Shown here piece after piece: positions 1-8,466 of a stretch of 64,000 nucleotides of DNA; position 1 is the stretch's first letter; every line of letters begins with the position of its first letter. A program made the position numbers and the translations under genes. Location: assembly GCF_000164865.1 (NCBI RefSeq), contig NC_014618.1, positions 4,650,001 to 4,714,000 on the forward strand, written 5' to 3'. The notes beneath the pieces are model-generated. The model ran no database searches. It had not been told where the DNA came from and saw only the letters and a program-made list of their open reading frames with translations. This DNA is from [Enterobacter] lignolyticus SCF1. GTDB lineage: Bacteria > Pseudomonadota > Gammaproteobacteria > Enterobacterales > Enterobacteriaceae.

Positions 1-1522
1 CCAGCGCGTCTGGCTGGACGCCAGCGCAGGCGTGGTCGTCGTGGAGCCCACCAACGCGCTCGATCGCTACTATCGGCAGGAGGCGCGGGTGCAGGATGCA
101 TTACGCGAGCAACAGCAGGTCTGGCTGTCGCAGGAAGCGCGGACGGCGGACGGGCTTCGCCTGGAGGTCGCCGCCAATATCGCCCACGCTGTAGAAGCCG
201 GACCGGCCTTCAGCAACGGCGCGGAGGCGGTGGGCCTGTTTCGTACCGAGATGCTCTACATGGACCGCGCCAGCGCGCCGTCAGAAGACGAGCTGTACAA
301 CCTGTTTTGCCAGGCGTTGCTTCCGGCGCAGGGCCGCAGCATTATCGTGCGCACCATGGATATCGGCGGCGATAAGCCCGTGGACTACCTGAATATCCCG
401 GCGGAAAACAATCCGTTCCTCGGCTACCGCGCCGTGCGCATCTATGAGGAGTATTCCACACTTTTTACCACGCAGTTGCGGGCCATTCTGCGGGCCTCCG
501 CCCACGGCAGCCTGAAGATAATGATCCCGATGATCTCCTCTATGGAAGAGATCCTGTGGGTGAAAGAGAAGCTCGCCGATGCGAAGCAACAGCTGCGTAG
601 CGCGCATATCCCCTTTGATGAGCGTATTCCGTTGGGGATTATGCTGGAAGTGCCGTCGGTGATGTTCATCATCGATCAGTGCTGTGAGGAAATAGACTTT
701 TTCAGCATCGGCAGTAACGACCTGACGCAGTACCTGCTGGCTGTCGATCGCGATAACGCCAAAGTGACCCGCCACTACAACAGCCTGAACCCGGCGTTTC
801 TGCGCGCACTCGACTACGCCGTACAGGCCGTGCACCGCCAGGGGAAATGGATAGGACTGTGCGGCGAGCTGGGCGCGAAAGGCTCCGTATTACCGCTGCT
901 GGTCGGGCTTGGGCTTGATGAAATCAGCATGAGCGCCCCGGCGATTCCGGCGACGAAAGCGCGGCTTGCCGGGCTCGACACCCGCGCCTGTCGGCAGCTT
1001 CTCAACCAGGCGATGGCGTGCCGGACCTCGCTTGAAGTCGAACACCTGCTGGCGCAATTCCGCATGACGCTGCAGGACGCCCCGCTCATCACGCCTGCCT
1101 GCATCTCGCTGGATAACGACTGGCAGAGCAAAGAGGAGGTCATGAAAGGGATGACCGACAACCTGCTGCTGGCCGGACGATGCCGTTATCCCCGTAAGCT
1201 GGAAGCTGACCTGTGGGCGCGTGAAGCCGTATTTTCCACCAGCCTGGGGTTCGGCTTCGCCATTCCGCACAGCAAATCGGAACATATCGAACAATCCACC
1301 ATCAGCGTCGCCCGCCTGGCGACCCCTGTACGCTGGGGTGATGAAGAGGCGCAGTTCATCATCATGCTGACCCTCAACAAACATGCCGCGGGCGATCAGC
1401 ATATGCGCATCTTCTCCCGGCTGGCCCGGCGCATTATGCACGAAGAATTCCGCAGCGCGCTGGTCAATGCCGCCTCCGCCGAGGCTATCGCCGCCCTGCT
1501 GCAACGCGAACTGGAACTGTAA
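1..1522 (+). CDS. ptsA: Multiphosphoryl transfer protein, EI-EIIA(Fru) part (5' end outside window)
   Basis: The frame is open from base 2, so the gene starts upstream of the window. What is visible is the C-terminal PEP-binding barrel of PTS enzyme I: DIGGDK, NPFLGYRAVRI, GIMLEVPSV, FSIGSNDLTQY and the GLCGELGAKG motif with the catalytic Cys. It is followed by a fructose-type EIIA domain of about 150 residues with the phospho-acceptor His in GFAIPHSKS. In this family the fused EI passes phosphate from PEP to its own EIIA and on to a membrane EIIBC. The N-terminal HPr or EI histidine part is not in the window. The gene heads a run with fsaB (16-nt gap) and gldA, the same order as E. coli ptsA-fsaB-gldA, so it is probably the energy-coupling protein for a sugar used by this cluster. 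Confidence 0.9.
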   Translation, partial: QRVWLDASAGVVVVEPTNALDRYYRQEARVQDALREQQQVWLSQEARTADGLRLEVAANIAHAVEAGPAFSNGAEAVGLFRTEMLYMDRASAPSEDELYNLFCQALLPAQGRSIIVRTMDIGGDKPVDYLNIPAENNPFLGYRAVRIYEEYSTLFTTQLRAILRASAHGSLKIMIPMISSMEEILWVKEKLADAKQQLRSAHIPFDERIPLGIMLEVPSVMFIIDQCCEEIDFFSIGSNDLTQYLLAVDRDNAKVTRHYNSLNPAFLRALDYAVQAVHRQGKWIGLCGELGAKGSVLPLLVGLGLDEISMSAPAIPATKARLAGLDTRACRQLLNQAMACRTSLEVEHLLAQFRMTLQDAPLITPACISLDNDWQSKEEVMKGMTDNLLLAGRCRYPRKLEADLWAREAVFSTSLGFGFAIPHSKSEHIEQSTISVARLATPVRWGDEEAQFIIMLTLNKHAAGDQHMRIFSRLARRIMHEEFRSALVNAASAEAIAALLQRELEL

Positions 1523-1538
1523 TTGACGAGGAAACACC

Positions 1539-2201
1539 ATGGAACTGTATCTGGATACCGCGAACGTCGCGGAAGTTGAACGCCTGGCGCGCATCTGGCC
1601 GCTGGCGGGTGTCACCACTAACCCCAGCATTATCGCCGCAGGCAAAACCGCCATCTGGGACGTGCTGCCGCGCTTGCAGCAGGCCGTCGGTCCGTCGGGT
1701 ACGCTGTTTGCCCAGACCATGAGCCGCGATGCGCAGGGTATGGTGGCGGAGGCCAGACGTCTGCGCAACGCCGTCCCGGGTATTGTGGTGAAAATTCCGG
1801 TGACCGCCGAGGGGCTCGCCGCCATCAAACTGCTGAAAAAAGAAGAAATCCCGACGTTAGGCACTGCGGTCTACAGCGCCGCCCAGGGGTTGCTGGCGGC
1901 GCTTGCCGGAGCGGACTATGTCGCCCCGTACGTTAACCGCGTTGACGCCCAGGGCGGCGACGGCATTCGTATGGTGCAGGAACTGCAAACCCTGCTGGAA
2001 CTGCACGCGCCGCACAGCAAGGTGCTGGCGGCAAGTTTCAAAACGCCGCGCCAGGCGCTGGATTGTCTGCTCGCCGGATGTGAAGCGATCACCCTTCCGT
2101 TAGACGTAGCGCAACAAATGCTCGGCACCCCTGCGGTAGAGTCGGCAATAGAGAAGTTTGAGCAGGACTGGAACCACGCATTTGGCAACCTCAACCTCTA
2201 A
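1539..2201 (+). CDS. fsaB: Fructose-6-phosphate aldolase
   Basis: The 220-residue protein has the usual length of the FSA/TalC branch of the transaldolase family. It starts MELYLDTANV and carries the Schiff-base lysine in VVKIPVT near residue 85 and the family end QMLGTPAVESAIEKFEQDW. The enzyme reversibly splits fructose 6-phosphate into dihydroxyacetone and glyceraldehyde 3-phosphate in the cytoplasm. A GAGGAAA ribosome site precedes the ATG. It lies 16 nt after ptsA and about 10 nt before gldA, whose product reduces dihydroxyacetone, so the two products act in sequence. Confidence 0.93.
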   Translation: MELYLDTANVAEVERLARIWPLAGVTTNPSIIAAGKTAIWDVLPRLQQAVGPSGTLFAQTMSRDAQGMVAEARRLRNAVPGIVVKIPVTAEGLAAIKLLKKEEIPTLGTAVYSAAQGLLAALAGADYVAPYVNRVDAQGGDGIRMVQELQTLLELHAPHSKVLAASFKTPRQALDCLLAGCEAITLPLDVAQQMLGTPAVESAIEKFEQDWNHAFGNLNL

Positions 2202-2210
2202 GGAGTGATG

Positions 2211-3314
2211 ATGGACAGAATCATTCAATCGCCAGGCAAATATATCCAGGGTGCAGACGCACTCACCCGTCTCGGTGACTATCTCAAACCTATCGCAGAG
2301 CGCTGGCTCGTCGTTGGCGATAAGTTTGTCCTCGGCTTTGCCGAAGAAACAATACGCAGCAGCATCAGCCAGGCCGGTCTGGCGCTGGAGATTACCCCGT
2401 TCGGCGGCGAGTGTTCGCAAAACGAAATCGACCGACTGCGCGATATCGCTACCCGGGCGAAATGCAGCGCGGTGCTTGGCATCGGCGGCGGCAAAACGCT
2501 GGATACCGCCAAAGCCCTCGCCTTTTACCTGGATGTGCCGGTGGCCATCGCCCCGACCATTGCTTCAACCGATGCGCCGTGCAGCGCGCTGTCGGTCATC
2601 TACACCGACAACGGCGAGTTTGACCGCTACCTGATGCTGCCGCACAACCCCAACATGGTTATCGTCGACACCCGCGTCGTGGCTGGTGCGCCAGCGCGGC
2701 TACTGGCGGCGGGGATCGGCGACGCGATGGCGACCTGGTTCGAAGCCCGCGCCTGCTCGCGCAGCGGCGCCATCACTATGGCGGGCGGGCAGTGTACCCA
2801 GGCCGCGCTGGCGCTGGCCGAGCTGTGCTACAACACGTTGATTGAGCAAGGGGAAAAAGCGATGCTGGCGGCAGAACAGCATGTGGTCACCCCGGCGCTT
2901 GAACGCGTCGTTGAAGCTAACACTTACCTGAGCGGCGTCGGTTTCGAAAGCGGCGGGCTGGCGGCGGCGCACGCCATTCATAACGGCCTGACCGCCATTC
3001 CTGACGCCCACCATTTCTATCACGGCGAAAAGGTCGCCTTCGGCACCCTGACGCAGCTGGTGCTGGAAAACGCGCCGATAGACGAAATTGAAACCGTGGC
3101 GGTGCTGTGTCATCGCGTGGGGCTGCCACTCACGCTCGCGCAGCTGGATATCAAAGAGGACATCCCCGCCAAAATGCGCGCCGTCGCGCAGGCCGCCTGC
3201 GCAGAAGGTGAAACCATCCACAATATGCCCGGCGGCGCCACGCAGGATCAGGTGTACGCCGCGCTGCTGGTCGCCGACCAGTACGGCCAGCGCTTCCTGC
3301 AAGCGTGGGAATAA
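2211..3314 (+). CDS. gldA: Glycerol dehydrogenase
   Basis: NAD-dependent, metal-containing iron-type alcohol dehydrogenase interconverting glycerol and dihydroxyacetone. The 367 residues from MDRIIQSPGKY align with E. coli GldA almost throughout. GIGGGKTLDTAKA forms the NAD site, and metal ligands are expected in GIGDAMATW, AAAHAIHNG and FYHGEKVA. GTG and ATG codons at 2205 and 2208 also lie behind the AAGGAG site. The ATG at 2211 was chosen because it gives the E. coli N-terminus. In this cluster the enzyme would remove or supply the dihydroxyacetone handled by FsaB. Confidence 0.95.
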   Translation: MDRIIQSPGKYIQGADALTRLGDYLKPIAERWLVVGDKFVLGFAEETIRSSISQAGLALEITPFGGECSQNEIDRLRDIATRAKCSAVLGIGGGKTLDTAKALAFYLDVPVAIAPTIASTDAPCSALSVIYTDNGEFDRYLMLPHNPNMVIVDTRVVAGAPARLLAAGIGDAMATWFEARACSRSGAITMAGGQCTQAALALAELCYNTLIEQGEKAMLAAEQHVVTPALERVVEANTYLSGVGFESGGLAAAHAIHNGLTAIPDAHHFYHGEKVAFGTLTQLVLENAPIDEIETVAVLCHRVGLPLTLAQLDIKEDIPAKMRAVAQAACAEGETIHNMPGGATQDQVYAALLVADQYGQRFLQAWE

Positions 3315-3325
3315 CCCACACGACG

Positions 3326-3345
3326 CTCCCGACGCAGGTCGGGAG
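3326..3345 (+). terminator. Hairpin after gldA
   Basis: CTCCCGAC and GTCGGGAG form an 8-bp stem with a 4-nt loop shortly after the gldA stop. The downstream sequence is only moderately T-rich, so this may be a weak or partial terminator between gldA and the regulator gene. Confidence 0.5.
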
Positions 3346-3429
3346 TGTTCCTTCCTGTTCGTTCCATCGCCCATTGCTCACCAGAAAGATGTGTTTTATA
3401 GTGCGTTTTTCCCTGGACGACGCGCGACC

Positions 3430-4200
3430 ATGCAATCATCAGACAGAAGAATGAGCATTTACGCTATTCTGCAGCAGGACAAGAAAGTTGTTGTTAACGA
3501 ACTGGCGGAGAAGTTCGGCGTCACCAAAATGACCATCCGCCGCGACCTCTCTTTTTTTGAAAAGCAAGGTATCGTCAAAACCACTTACGGCGGCGCTTAT
3601 CTGACCAGCGGCGCCAGCGTCGAACCCAGCTTCCAGCTGAAATCCGGGCAGATGGTGGATGATAAGCACCTGATCGGCCAAAAAGCCGCCGAACTGGTGG
3701 ACGATGGCGACACGATTGTTATCGACTGCGGCACCACACTGCTGGCGTTTGCCCAGTTCCTGTTTGATAAGAAAATCATGGTGATCACTAATTCGGTGCC
3801 GGTCATCAACCTGCTCAAAGGGCGCAAGAACATTACGTTGATGGTGGCGCCCGGTGAATATGAAGACGACACCCAGGGGATGATCTCGTTCAGTACTGCG
3901 GACTTCTTCAATAATCTCCATGCCGACAAAGTGTTTCTCAGCACCCAGGGAATTAACGCCCAGGGCGAGCTGACGGTGCCGAAAATCACCGACGCCCACG
4001 TCAAGCAGGCCCTTGCCCGCGCCGGGCGGCAAAAAATTCTGCTGGCGGATAAGAGCAAGTTCGGTCAGACCTTTCTCGCCGGTCATGCGCGCCTGGCGGA
4101 CTTTGATACCGTCATTAGCCAGGCAGGCCTTCCCGAAGACACCCTCACTCAGTTGAATGCGCACAACGTCCAACTGCTGCTTGCCGACGACGATGCGTAA
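3430..4200 (+). CDS. DeoR-family transcriptional regulator
   Basis: The product has about 256 residues from the ATG at 3430; a longer in-frame ORF upstream overlaps gldA and is not credible. An N-terminal DeoR winged helix-turn-helix is seen (VNELAEKFGVTKMTIRRDL). It is followed by the sugar-phosphate-sensing DeoR C-terminal domain (DDGDTIVIDCGTTLLAFA, ITNSVPVINLL, KILLADKSKFG). Such proteins are usually repressors released by a phosphorylated sugar. The gene sits between gldA and the glycyl radical enzyme operon. A large nested palindrome lies just upstream of that operon's promoter, so this protein is the likely local regulator. The effector is unknown; an amino-sugar phosphate is a guess from context. 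Confidence 0.85.
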   Translation: MQSSDRRMSIYAILQQDKKVVVNELAEKFGVTKMTIRRDLSFFEKQGIVKTTYGGAYLTSGASVEPSFQLKSGQMVDDKHLIGQKAAELVDDGDTIVIDCGTTLLAFAQFLFDKKIMVITNSVPVINLLKGRKNITLMVAPGEYEDDTQGMISFSTADFFNNLHADKVFLSTQGINAQGELTVPKITDAHVKQALARAGRQKILLADKSKFGQTFLAGHARLADFDTVISQAGLPEDTLTQLNAHNVQLLLADDDA

Positions 4201-4206
4201 TGCCGC

Positions 4207-4236
4207 GCGCCTGACCACAGGCGCTTGTGCGTTTTT
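4207..4236 (+). terminator. Terminator after DeoR gene
   Basis: GCGCCTG, loop ACCA, then CAGGCGC form a 7-bp GC-rich stem directly after the regulator's stop codon, with a short run of five T a few bases later. It separates the regulator from the promoter of the next operon. Confidence 0.6.
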
Positions 4237-4251
4237 GTGCGATTTAAATGT

Positions 4252-4290
4252 TCTATTTGGATTCTTTTGTGATTAAAAGAACAAAATAGA
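4252..4290. promoter_or_regulatory. Nested palindromic operator candidate
   Basis: Two concentric inverted repeats share one centre: outer arms TCTATTT/AAATAGA and inner arms TTCTTTT/AAAAGAA, about 39 bp in all. It lies 11 bp upstream of a good -35 element and just downstream of the DeoR gene. This is the usual position and AT-rich character of a repressor operator. Binding by the neighbouring DeoR protein is inference. Confidence 0.55.
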
Positions 4291-4301
4291 TCATTAAGTG
4301 A

Positions 4302-4330
4302 TTGACAATCGCACACCTCAGGCGTGGAAT
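4302..4330 (+). promoter_or_regulatory. Sigma-70 promoter of the glycyl radical enzyme operon
   Basis: A perfect -35 TTGACA (4302-4307), a 17-bp spacer and TGGAAT (4325-4330, four of six -10 consensus bases). The predicted transcript starts about 25 nt before the ATG at 4361, behind a GAGG ribosome site. Confidence 0.6.
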
Positions 4331-4360
4331 GGGCAAAACCCTTCCCGAATTGAGGTCTTT

Positions 4361-6784
4361 ATGAACGGATTACTCAGCTTCCAACCGACCAACGACGATT
4401 GTGACTTCGCCAGAATCGCTCGTAAGCAGGATCAGATGTTCCACCGCGTGGCGACACTGTGCCCGGAGCGCGCCGAAATCATCACCGAATCCTTTAAGCG
4501 CTCAGAGGGCAAATCCATTGTGCTGCGCCGCGCGCTGGCGCTCGCCGACATTCTGGACAAGATGACCCTTTACATCGAACCGGAGATGCTGATCGTCGGC
4601 AACCAGGCCAGCCGCAACTTTGCCGCCCCGGTGTTCCCGGAATTCTCCTTTAACTGGGTTATCGACGAACTGGACGAATTCGACAAACGTTCCGGCGACA
4701 GCTTCCAGGTGTCGGAAGAAACCAAAGCGCGTCTGCGCGTATTGCAGGATTACTGGCAAGGCAAAACCCACCAGGACGAGGTGCTGGCCAACCTGCCGAA
4801 CATCAACCGGCTGGCGGAAAAACAGGGTGTTCTGCACCGCGGCGGCATCAGCATGTCCGGCGATGGCCACATCATTCCTAACCACGATTTCGTGCTGGAA
4901 GTGGGCTACAGCGGCATGCGCGACATCGCGAAGCAGCATCTGGCGGAAGACGCCGACCTCAGCGACGAGCAGAAAGACTTCTACCAGGCCGTGATCATCA
5001 CCATGGAAGCGGCGCTGAACTACTGCAAACGCTTCTCGGCGCTCGCCAAAGAAGAAGCCGGGAATACCGCCGATGCCAAACGCCGCGACGAACTGCTGGC
5101 GATGAGCGACATGTTTGCCCACCTGATGGAAGGCAAAGCGCAAAGCTTCTACGAAGCGGTGGAAACCGTCTACCTCACCCACCTGCTGATGATGATTGAA
5201 AGCAACGGCCACTCGTTTTCCTTTGGCCGCTTCGACCAGTATGTCTGGCCGTTCTACGAAGCCGATATCAACGCAGGCAAAATCACCAAAGAGAAGGCGC
5301 TGGAAATCCTGACGCACTTCTTCATCATGACCAACAGCCTCAACAAGGTGCGTCCGTGGGGCCACACCCAATACAGCGGCGGCTACCCGCTCTACTCCAA
5401 CCTGATGGTGGGCGGCATGAAGCCGGATGGCACCGACGGCACTAACGACCTCTCATATCTGTCGCTTGAAGCGATGGCGCTGACCGGCTTGCCGGAACCG
5501 AACCTGAGCGTACGTTTCTGGAAAGGTACGCCGCACGCGCTGATGAAAGACTCGGCCCGGCTTATCCGTAAAGGCTTTGGTATGCCGTCCATCTTCTGCG
5601 ACGAAGTGGTGATCCCGGCGATGATGACGCTCGGCTTAAGCGAAGAGGTAGCGCGCGAATACGCCTCGATGGGCTGCGTGGAAACCGCCATCCCGGGCCG
5701 CTGGGGCCACCGTGCCACCGGTATGACCTACGTTAACTTCGGCAAGATCCTTGAACTGGTGATGAACAACGGCTGCGACCCGGCAACCGGCGTACAGTTG
5801 GTGAAAGTGAACGGTAAAGCAGGCCGCGACATCAACTACGAATCCTATGACGACGTGTGGGCTGCGTGGAACCAACTGCTGGAGTTCTATTCCGACCTGG
5901 CCGTCGACTGCGATAGGGTGTGCGACCGCGCGCTGAAGCACCATGATGCCGACGCGTTCGCCTCCGCCACCATCAACTGCTCGCTGGAGCGCGGCAAAAC
6001 ACTGAAGAACGGCGGCGCGGAGTACGATTTTGTCAGTTCCTCCAACATCGGGCCTTCGGTGGTTGGCGACAGCCTGGCGGCGGTGAAAAAGCTGGTGTTC
6101 GATGACCAGACACTGACGCTCAAACAACTGCGCGACGCCATGGACAGCAACTTCGACGGTATCGAAGGCGCGCGCGTGCGCAAGCTGTGCCGCAACGCGC
6201 CGAAGTTTGGCAACGATATCGACTATGTGGATAACATTGTTGCCGACGTGTTCGAGTCCTACCTGAAGCTGCTGCCGAAGTACAAAACTGACCGCTACGG
6301 CCAGGGGCCGAAAGGCTGCGGCTATACCATGTCGACCTCCAACATCACCTCCTACGTGCCGAACGGCTTCGACGTGGGCGCCACGCCGGATGGTCGCCTG
6401 GCGACCCTGCCGCTGAATGAAGGCGCATCGCCGTGCCTGGGGGCGGATAAAGAGGGGCCGACGGCGGTGATCAACTCCGTGGCGAAGCTGCCAAACCAGA
6501 AAATCGCTGGCGGCCAGCTGCTGAACATGAAGTTCACGCCGAGCGCACTGGAAGGGGAAGATAACCTGGAAAAATTCACCGCCTTCATGGAAGCCAGCCG
6601 GGTGAAGAATATCTTCCATAACCAGTTCAACATTATCGATTCGGACGTACTGCGGGCGGCGAAAGCGCACCCGGAAGACTACCCGAACCTGATGGTGCGC
6701 GTCGCGGGTTACTGCGCGTTGTTCTCCACGCTGATGCCGGAAGCGCAGGACGCCATTATCGCCCGCACCGAGCTGAGCTGGTAA
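4361..6784 (+). CDS. pflD: Glycyl radical enzyme, dehydratase/PflD-like
   Basis: An 807-residue glycyl radical enzyme. The thiyl-radical cysteine is Cys439 in MGCVETAIPGR and the glycyl radical residue is Gly783 in VRVAGYCALF. Classical pyruvate formate-lyase has two adjacent cysteines. Here a single Cys followed by Val-Glu is seen, the pattern of the glycerol/diol dehydratase and other eliminase branches, so PFL activity is unlikely despite the usual PflD name. The substrate is not known. The start at 4361 (MNGLLSFQPT) has a GAGG site; a longer frame from 4298 would run through the promoter. The activase gene follows after 14 nt. The protein works only without oxygen and in the cytoplasm. 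Confidence 0.85.
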   Translation: MNGLLSFQPTNDDCDFARIARKQDQMFHRVATLCPERAEIITESFKRSEGKSIVLRRALALADILDKMTLYIEPEMLIVGNQASRNFAAPVFPEFSFNWVIDELDEFDKRSGDSFQVSEETKARLRVLQDYWQGKTHQDEVLANLPNINRLAEKQGVLHRGGISMSGDGHIIPNHDFVLEVGYSGMRDIAKQHLAEDADLSDEQKDFYQAVIITMEAALNYCKRFSALAKEEAGNTADAKRRDELLAMSDMFAHLMEGKAQSFYEAVETVYLTHLLMMIESNGHSFSFGRFDQYVWPFYEADINAGKITKEKALEILTHFFIMTNSLNKVRPWGHTQYSGGYPLYSNLMVGGMKPDGTDGTNDLSYLSLEAMALTGLPEPNLSVRFWKGTPHALMKDSARLIRKGFGMPSIFCDEVVIPAMMTLGLSEEVAREYASMGCVETAIPGRWGHRATGMTYVNFGKILELVMNNGCDPATGVQLVKVNGKAGRDINYESYDDVWAAWNQLLEFYSDLAVDCDRVCDRALKHHDADAFASATINCSLERGKTLKNGGAEYDFVSSSNIGPSVVGDSLAAVKKLVFDDQTLTLKQLRDAMDSNFDGIEGARVRKLCRNAPKFGNDIDYVDNIVADVFESYLKLLPKYKTDRYGQGPKGCGYTMSTSNITSYVPNGFDVGATPDGRLATLPLNEGASPCLGADKEGPTAVINSVAKLPNQKIAGGQLLNMKFTPSALEGEDNLEKFTAFMEASRVKNIFHNQFNIIDSDVLRAAKAHPEDYPNLMVRVAGYCALFSTLMPEAQDAIIARTELSW

Positions 6785-6798
6785 GGCCGGGAGGCACG

Positions 6799-7710
6799 AT
6801 GAAAACAGGCCTGATTTCCCGCATCCAGCGTTACTCCACCAAGGATGGCCCCGGGATCCGCAGCACCGTTTTTATGCAGCAGTGCAACCTGCGCTGCCAG
6901 TGGTGCGCCAACCCGGAAACCATCAGGCCTGGCATTAACGTCTTCTGGTTTAAGGAGCGCTGCCGCCAGTGCGGCACCTGCGTGCAGGCGGCGCACGGCG
7001 CCATCACCCTCGCCGCGCCCGGCGAGGGGGTGAACATTGACCGCAAGCAGTGCGACAACCTGCTGGAGATGGTGCCGCTCTGTCCATACGACGCTTACGA
7101 GCAGGTCGGCGAGGCGATGAGTTCGCAGGCGCTGGCGGAGCGACTACTGCGCGACAAGGCATTTTATGACGCAAGCCAGGGCGGCGTGACCTTCTCCGGC
7201 GGCGAACCAGCGCTGCAGGCGGATTTCGTCCGGGAAACTGCCGCACGACTGAGAGCCGAAGGCGTTCACGTCTGCCTCGACACCGCCGGTCATCTGCGTT
7301 GGGAAAAACTGCGCCCACTGGTTGAAGCGGTGGATCTGGTCTCCTACGACTTCAAAGCGTTCGATGCCGATATCCACCTGAGCTGCACCGGTGTCGATAA
7401 CCGGCAGATCCTCGCCAATGCCAAAGAGATCGCCGCGATGGGCAAACCGATCCTTGCCAGAATGGTGATCGTCCCGACGCGCAACGATCAGCCGGAAGAT
7501 ATCCGCAGACGTCTCGATTTTATCCGCAGCCTCGGCAACGCCGTGCAGCAGGTGGATATCCTCGAGTACCACATCTATGGCATCGGCAAATACCAGAAGC
7601 TCGGCACGCCGTACCTGCTCAACGATATCCCCGCCTGTTCGCGCGAGATGACCGAACAGATTAAACAGTATGCCGAAGAGATTGGCCTGAAAGCCACCTT
7701 CGGCGGTTAA
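6799..7710 (+). CDS. pflC: Glycyl-radical-enzyme activating protein
   Basis: A 303-residue radical SAM enzyme that installs the glycyl radical on the upstream enzyme. The SAM-binding cluster is Cys29-x3-Cys33-x2-Cys36 (QQCNLRCQWC). A ferredoxin-like insert follows (CRQCGTC and LCPYDA), then GGVTFSGGEPALQ. The insert has Ala where a typical fourth cluster Cys would sit, which E. coli PflE also shows. The gene is coupled to the glycyl radical enzyme gene and is followed 8 nt later by the NagB-like gene, so all belong to one operon. Confidence 0.9.
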   Translation: MKTGLISRIQRYSTKDGPGIRSTVFMQQCNLRCQWCANPETIRPGINVFWFKERCRQCGTCVQAAHGAITLAAPGEGVNIDRKQCDNLLEMVPLCPYDAYEQVGEAMSSQALAERLLRDKAFYDASQGGVTFSGGEPALQADFVRETAARLRAEGVHVCLDTAGHLRWEKLRPLVEAVDLVSYDFKAFDADIHLSCTGVDNRQILANAKEIAAMGKPILARMVIVPTRNDQPEDIRRRLDFIRSLGNAVQQVDILEYHIYGIGKYQKLGTPYLLNDIPACSREMTEQIKQYAEEIGLKATFGG

Positions 7711-7718
7711 GGAACCCC

Positions 7719-8462
7719 ATGCTGAACATAACGATAACCGAGACTTACGACGAAATGAGCGCGCTGGCGGCGCAGTATGTCGTCCGCGCGCTGCACGAAA
7801 AACCTGAACTGGTGATGGCGCTGCCCACCGGCGGCACTCCGGTGGGTATGCTAGCGGAGATGTGCCATCTGGCGCGCGTCGGCGCGGCGGATTTTTCCCG
7901 CGCCTTCTCGTTTAACATTGATGAGTACATTGCGCTGGCGAAGGATGACCCGCAAAGCTATTACCGATTTTTGGCGCACCATTTTTATCAACACGTCGGG
8001 ATCCCTACCGCCAACACTTTCGTGCCCGACGTACTGGCCGACTCGCTCAGCGCGGAATGCGACCGCTACGAGCGCGCCATTCAGAACCACGGCGATTTCG
8101 ATATCACGGTGCTCGGCATCGGGCATGACGGACATATCGGCTTTAATGAACCCCAGTCCACCCACAGCCCGGTCTGTCATGTCATCGATCTCAACGATGA
8201 GACCATCGCGGCTAACGCCCGCTTTTTTAGTCGTCAGGCGGATGTTCCGCGTCAGGCGATTACACTGGGTATAGGCACCATCCTGCGCAGTAAAGCGATT
8301 GTGCTTATCGCCAGCGGTCACTCGAAGGCCGCCGTCATGAAACAGCTCCACGACTGCACCCGCATCGACCCGCTGTTTCCGGCGTCGTTTTTACTGCTGC
8401 ACTCAAATGTCACGCTGATTTGCGACAGCGAGGCAGCATCGCTGATAACCGCGAAGAGGTAA
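7719..8462 (+). CDS. Glucosamine-6-phosphate deaminase family protein
   Basis: A 247-residue protein of the NagB/6-phosphogluconolactonase fold. ALPTGGTPVGM forms the phosphate loop, FNIDEYI carries the Asp-Glu pair of the active site, and GIGHDGHIGFNEP is the diagnostic NagB motif with the catalytic His. It would convert glucosamine 6-phosphate to fructose 6-phosphate and ammonia. It is shorter than E. coli NagB (266 residues) and lies in a second, separate locus with glycyl radical genes, so it is a paralogue and may accept a related amino-sugar phosphate. It is 4 nt from the NagA-like gene. Confidence 0.82.
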   Translation: MLNITITETYDEMSALAAQYVVRALHEKPELVMALPTGGTPVGMLAEMCHLARVGAADFSRAFSFNIDEYIALAKDDPQSYYRFLAHHFYQHVGIPTANTFVPDVLADSLSAECDRYERAIQNHGDFDITVLGIGHDGHIGFNEPQSTHSPVCHVIDLNDETIAANARFFSRQADVPRQAITLGIGTILRSKAIVLIASGHSKAAVMKQLHDCTRIDPLFPASFLLLHSNVTLICDSEAASLITAKR

Positions 8463-8466
8463 CAGT

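Noticed and set aside
4502..5371. Long minus-strand ORF inside the glycyl radical enzyme gene
   Set aside because: Antisense to a clear full-length enzyme gene; His/Val/Phe-rich composition is the usual complement of high-GC coding sequence.
6940..7060. Loss of a cluster cysteine in the activase as a defect
   Set aside because: E. coli PflE shows the same Ala-Ala at this place, so it is a family variant.
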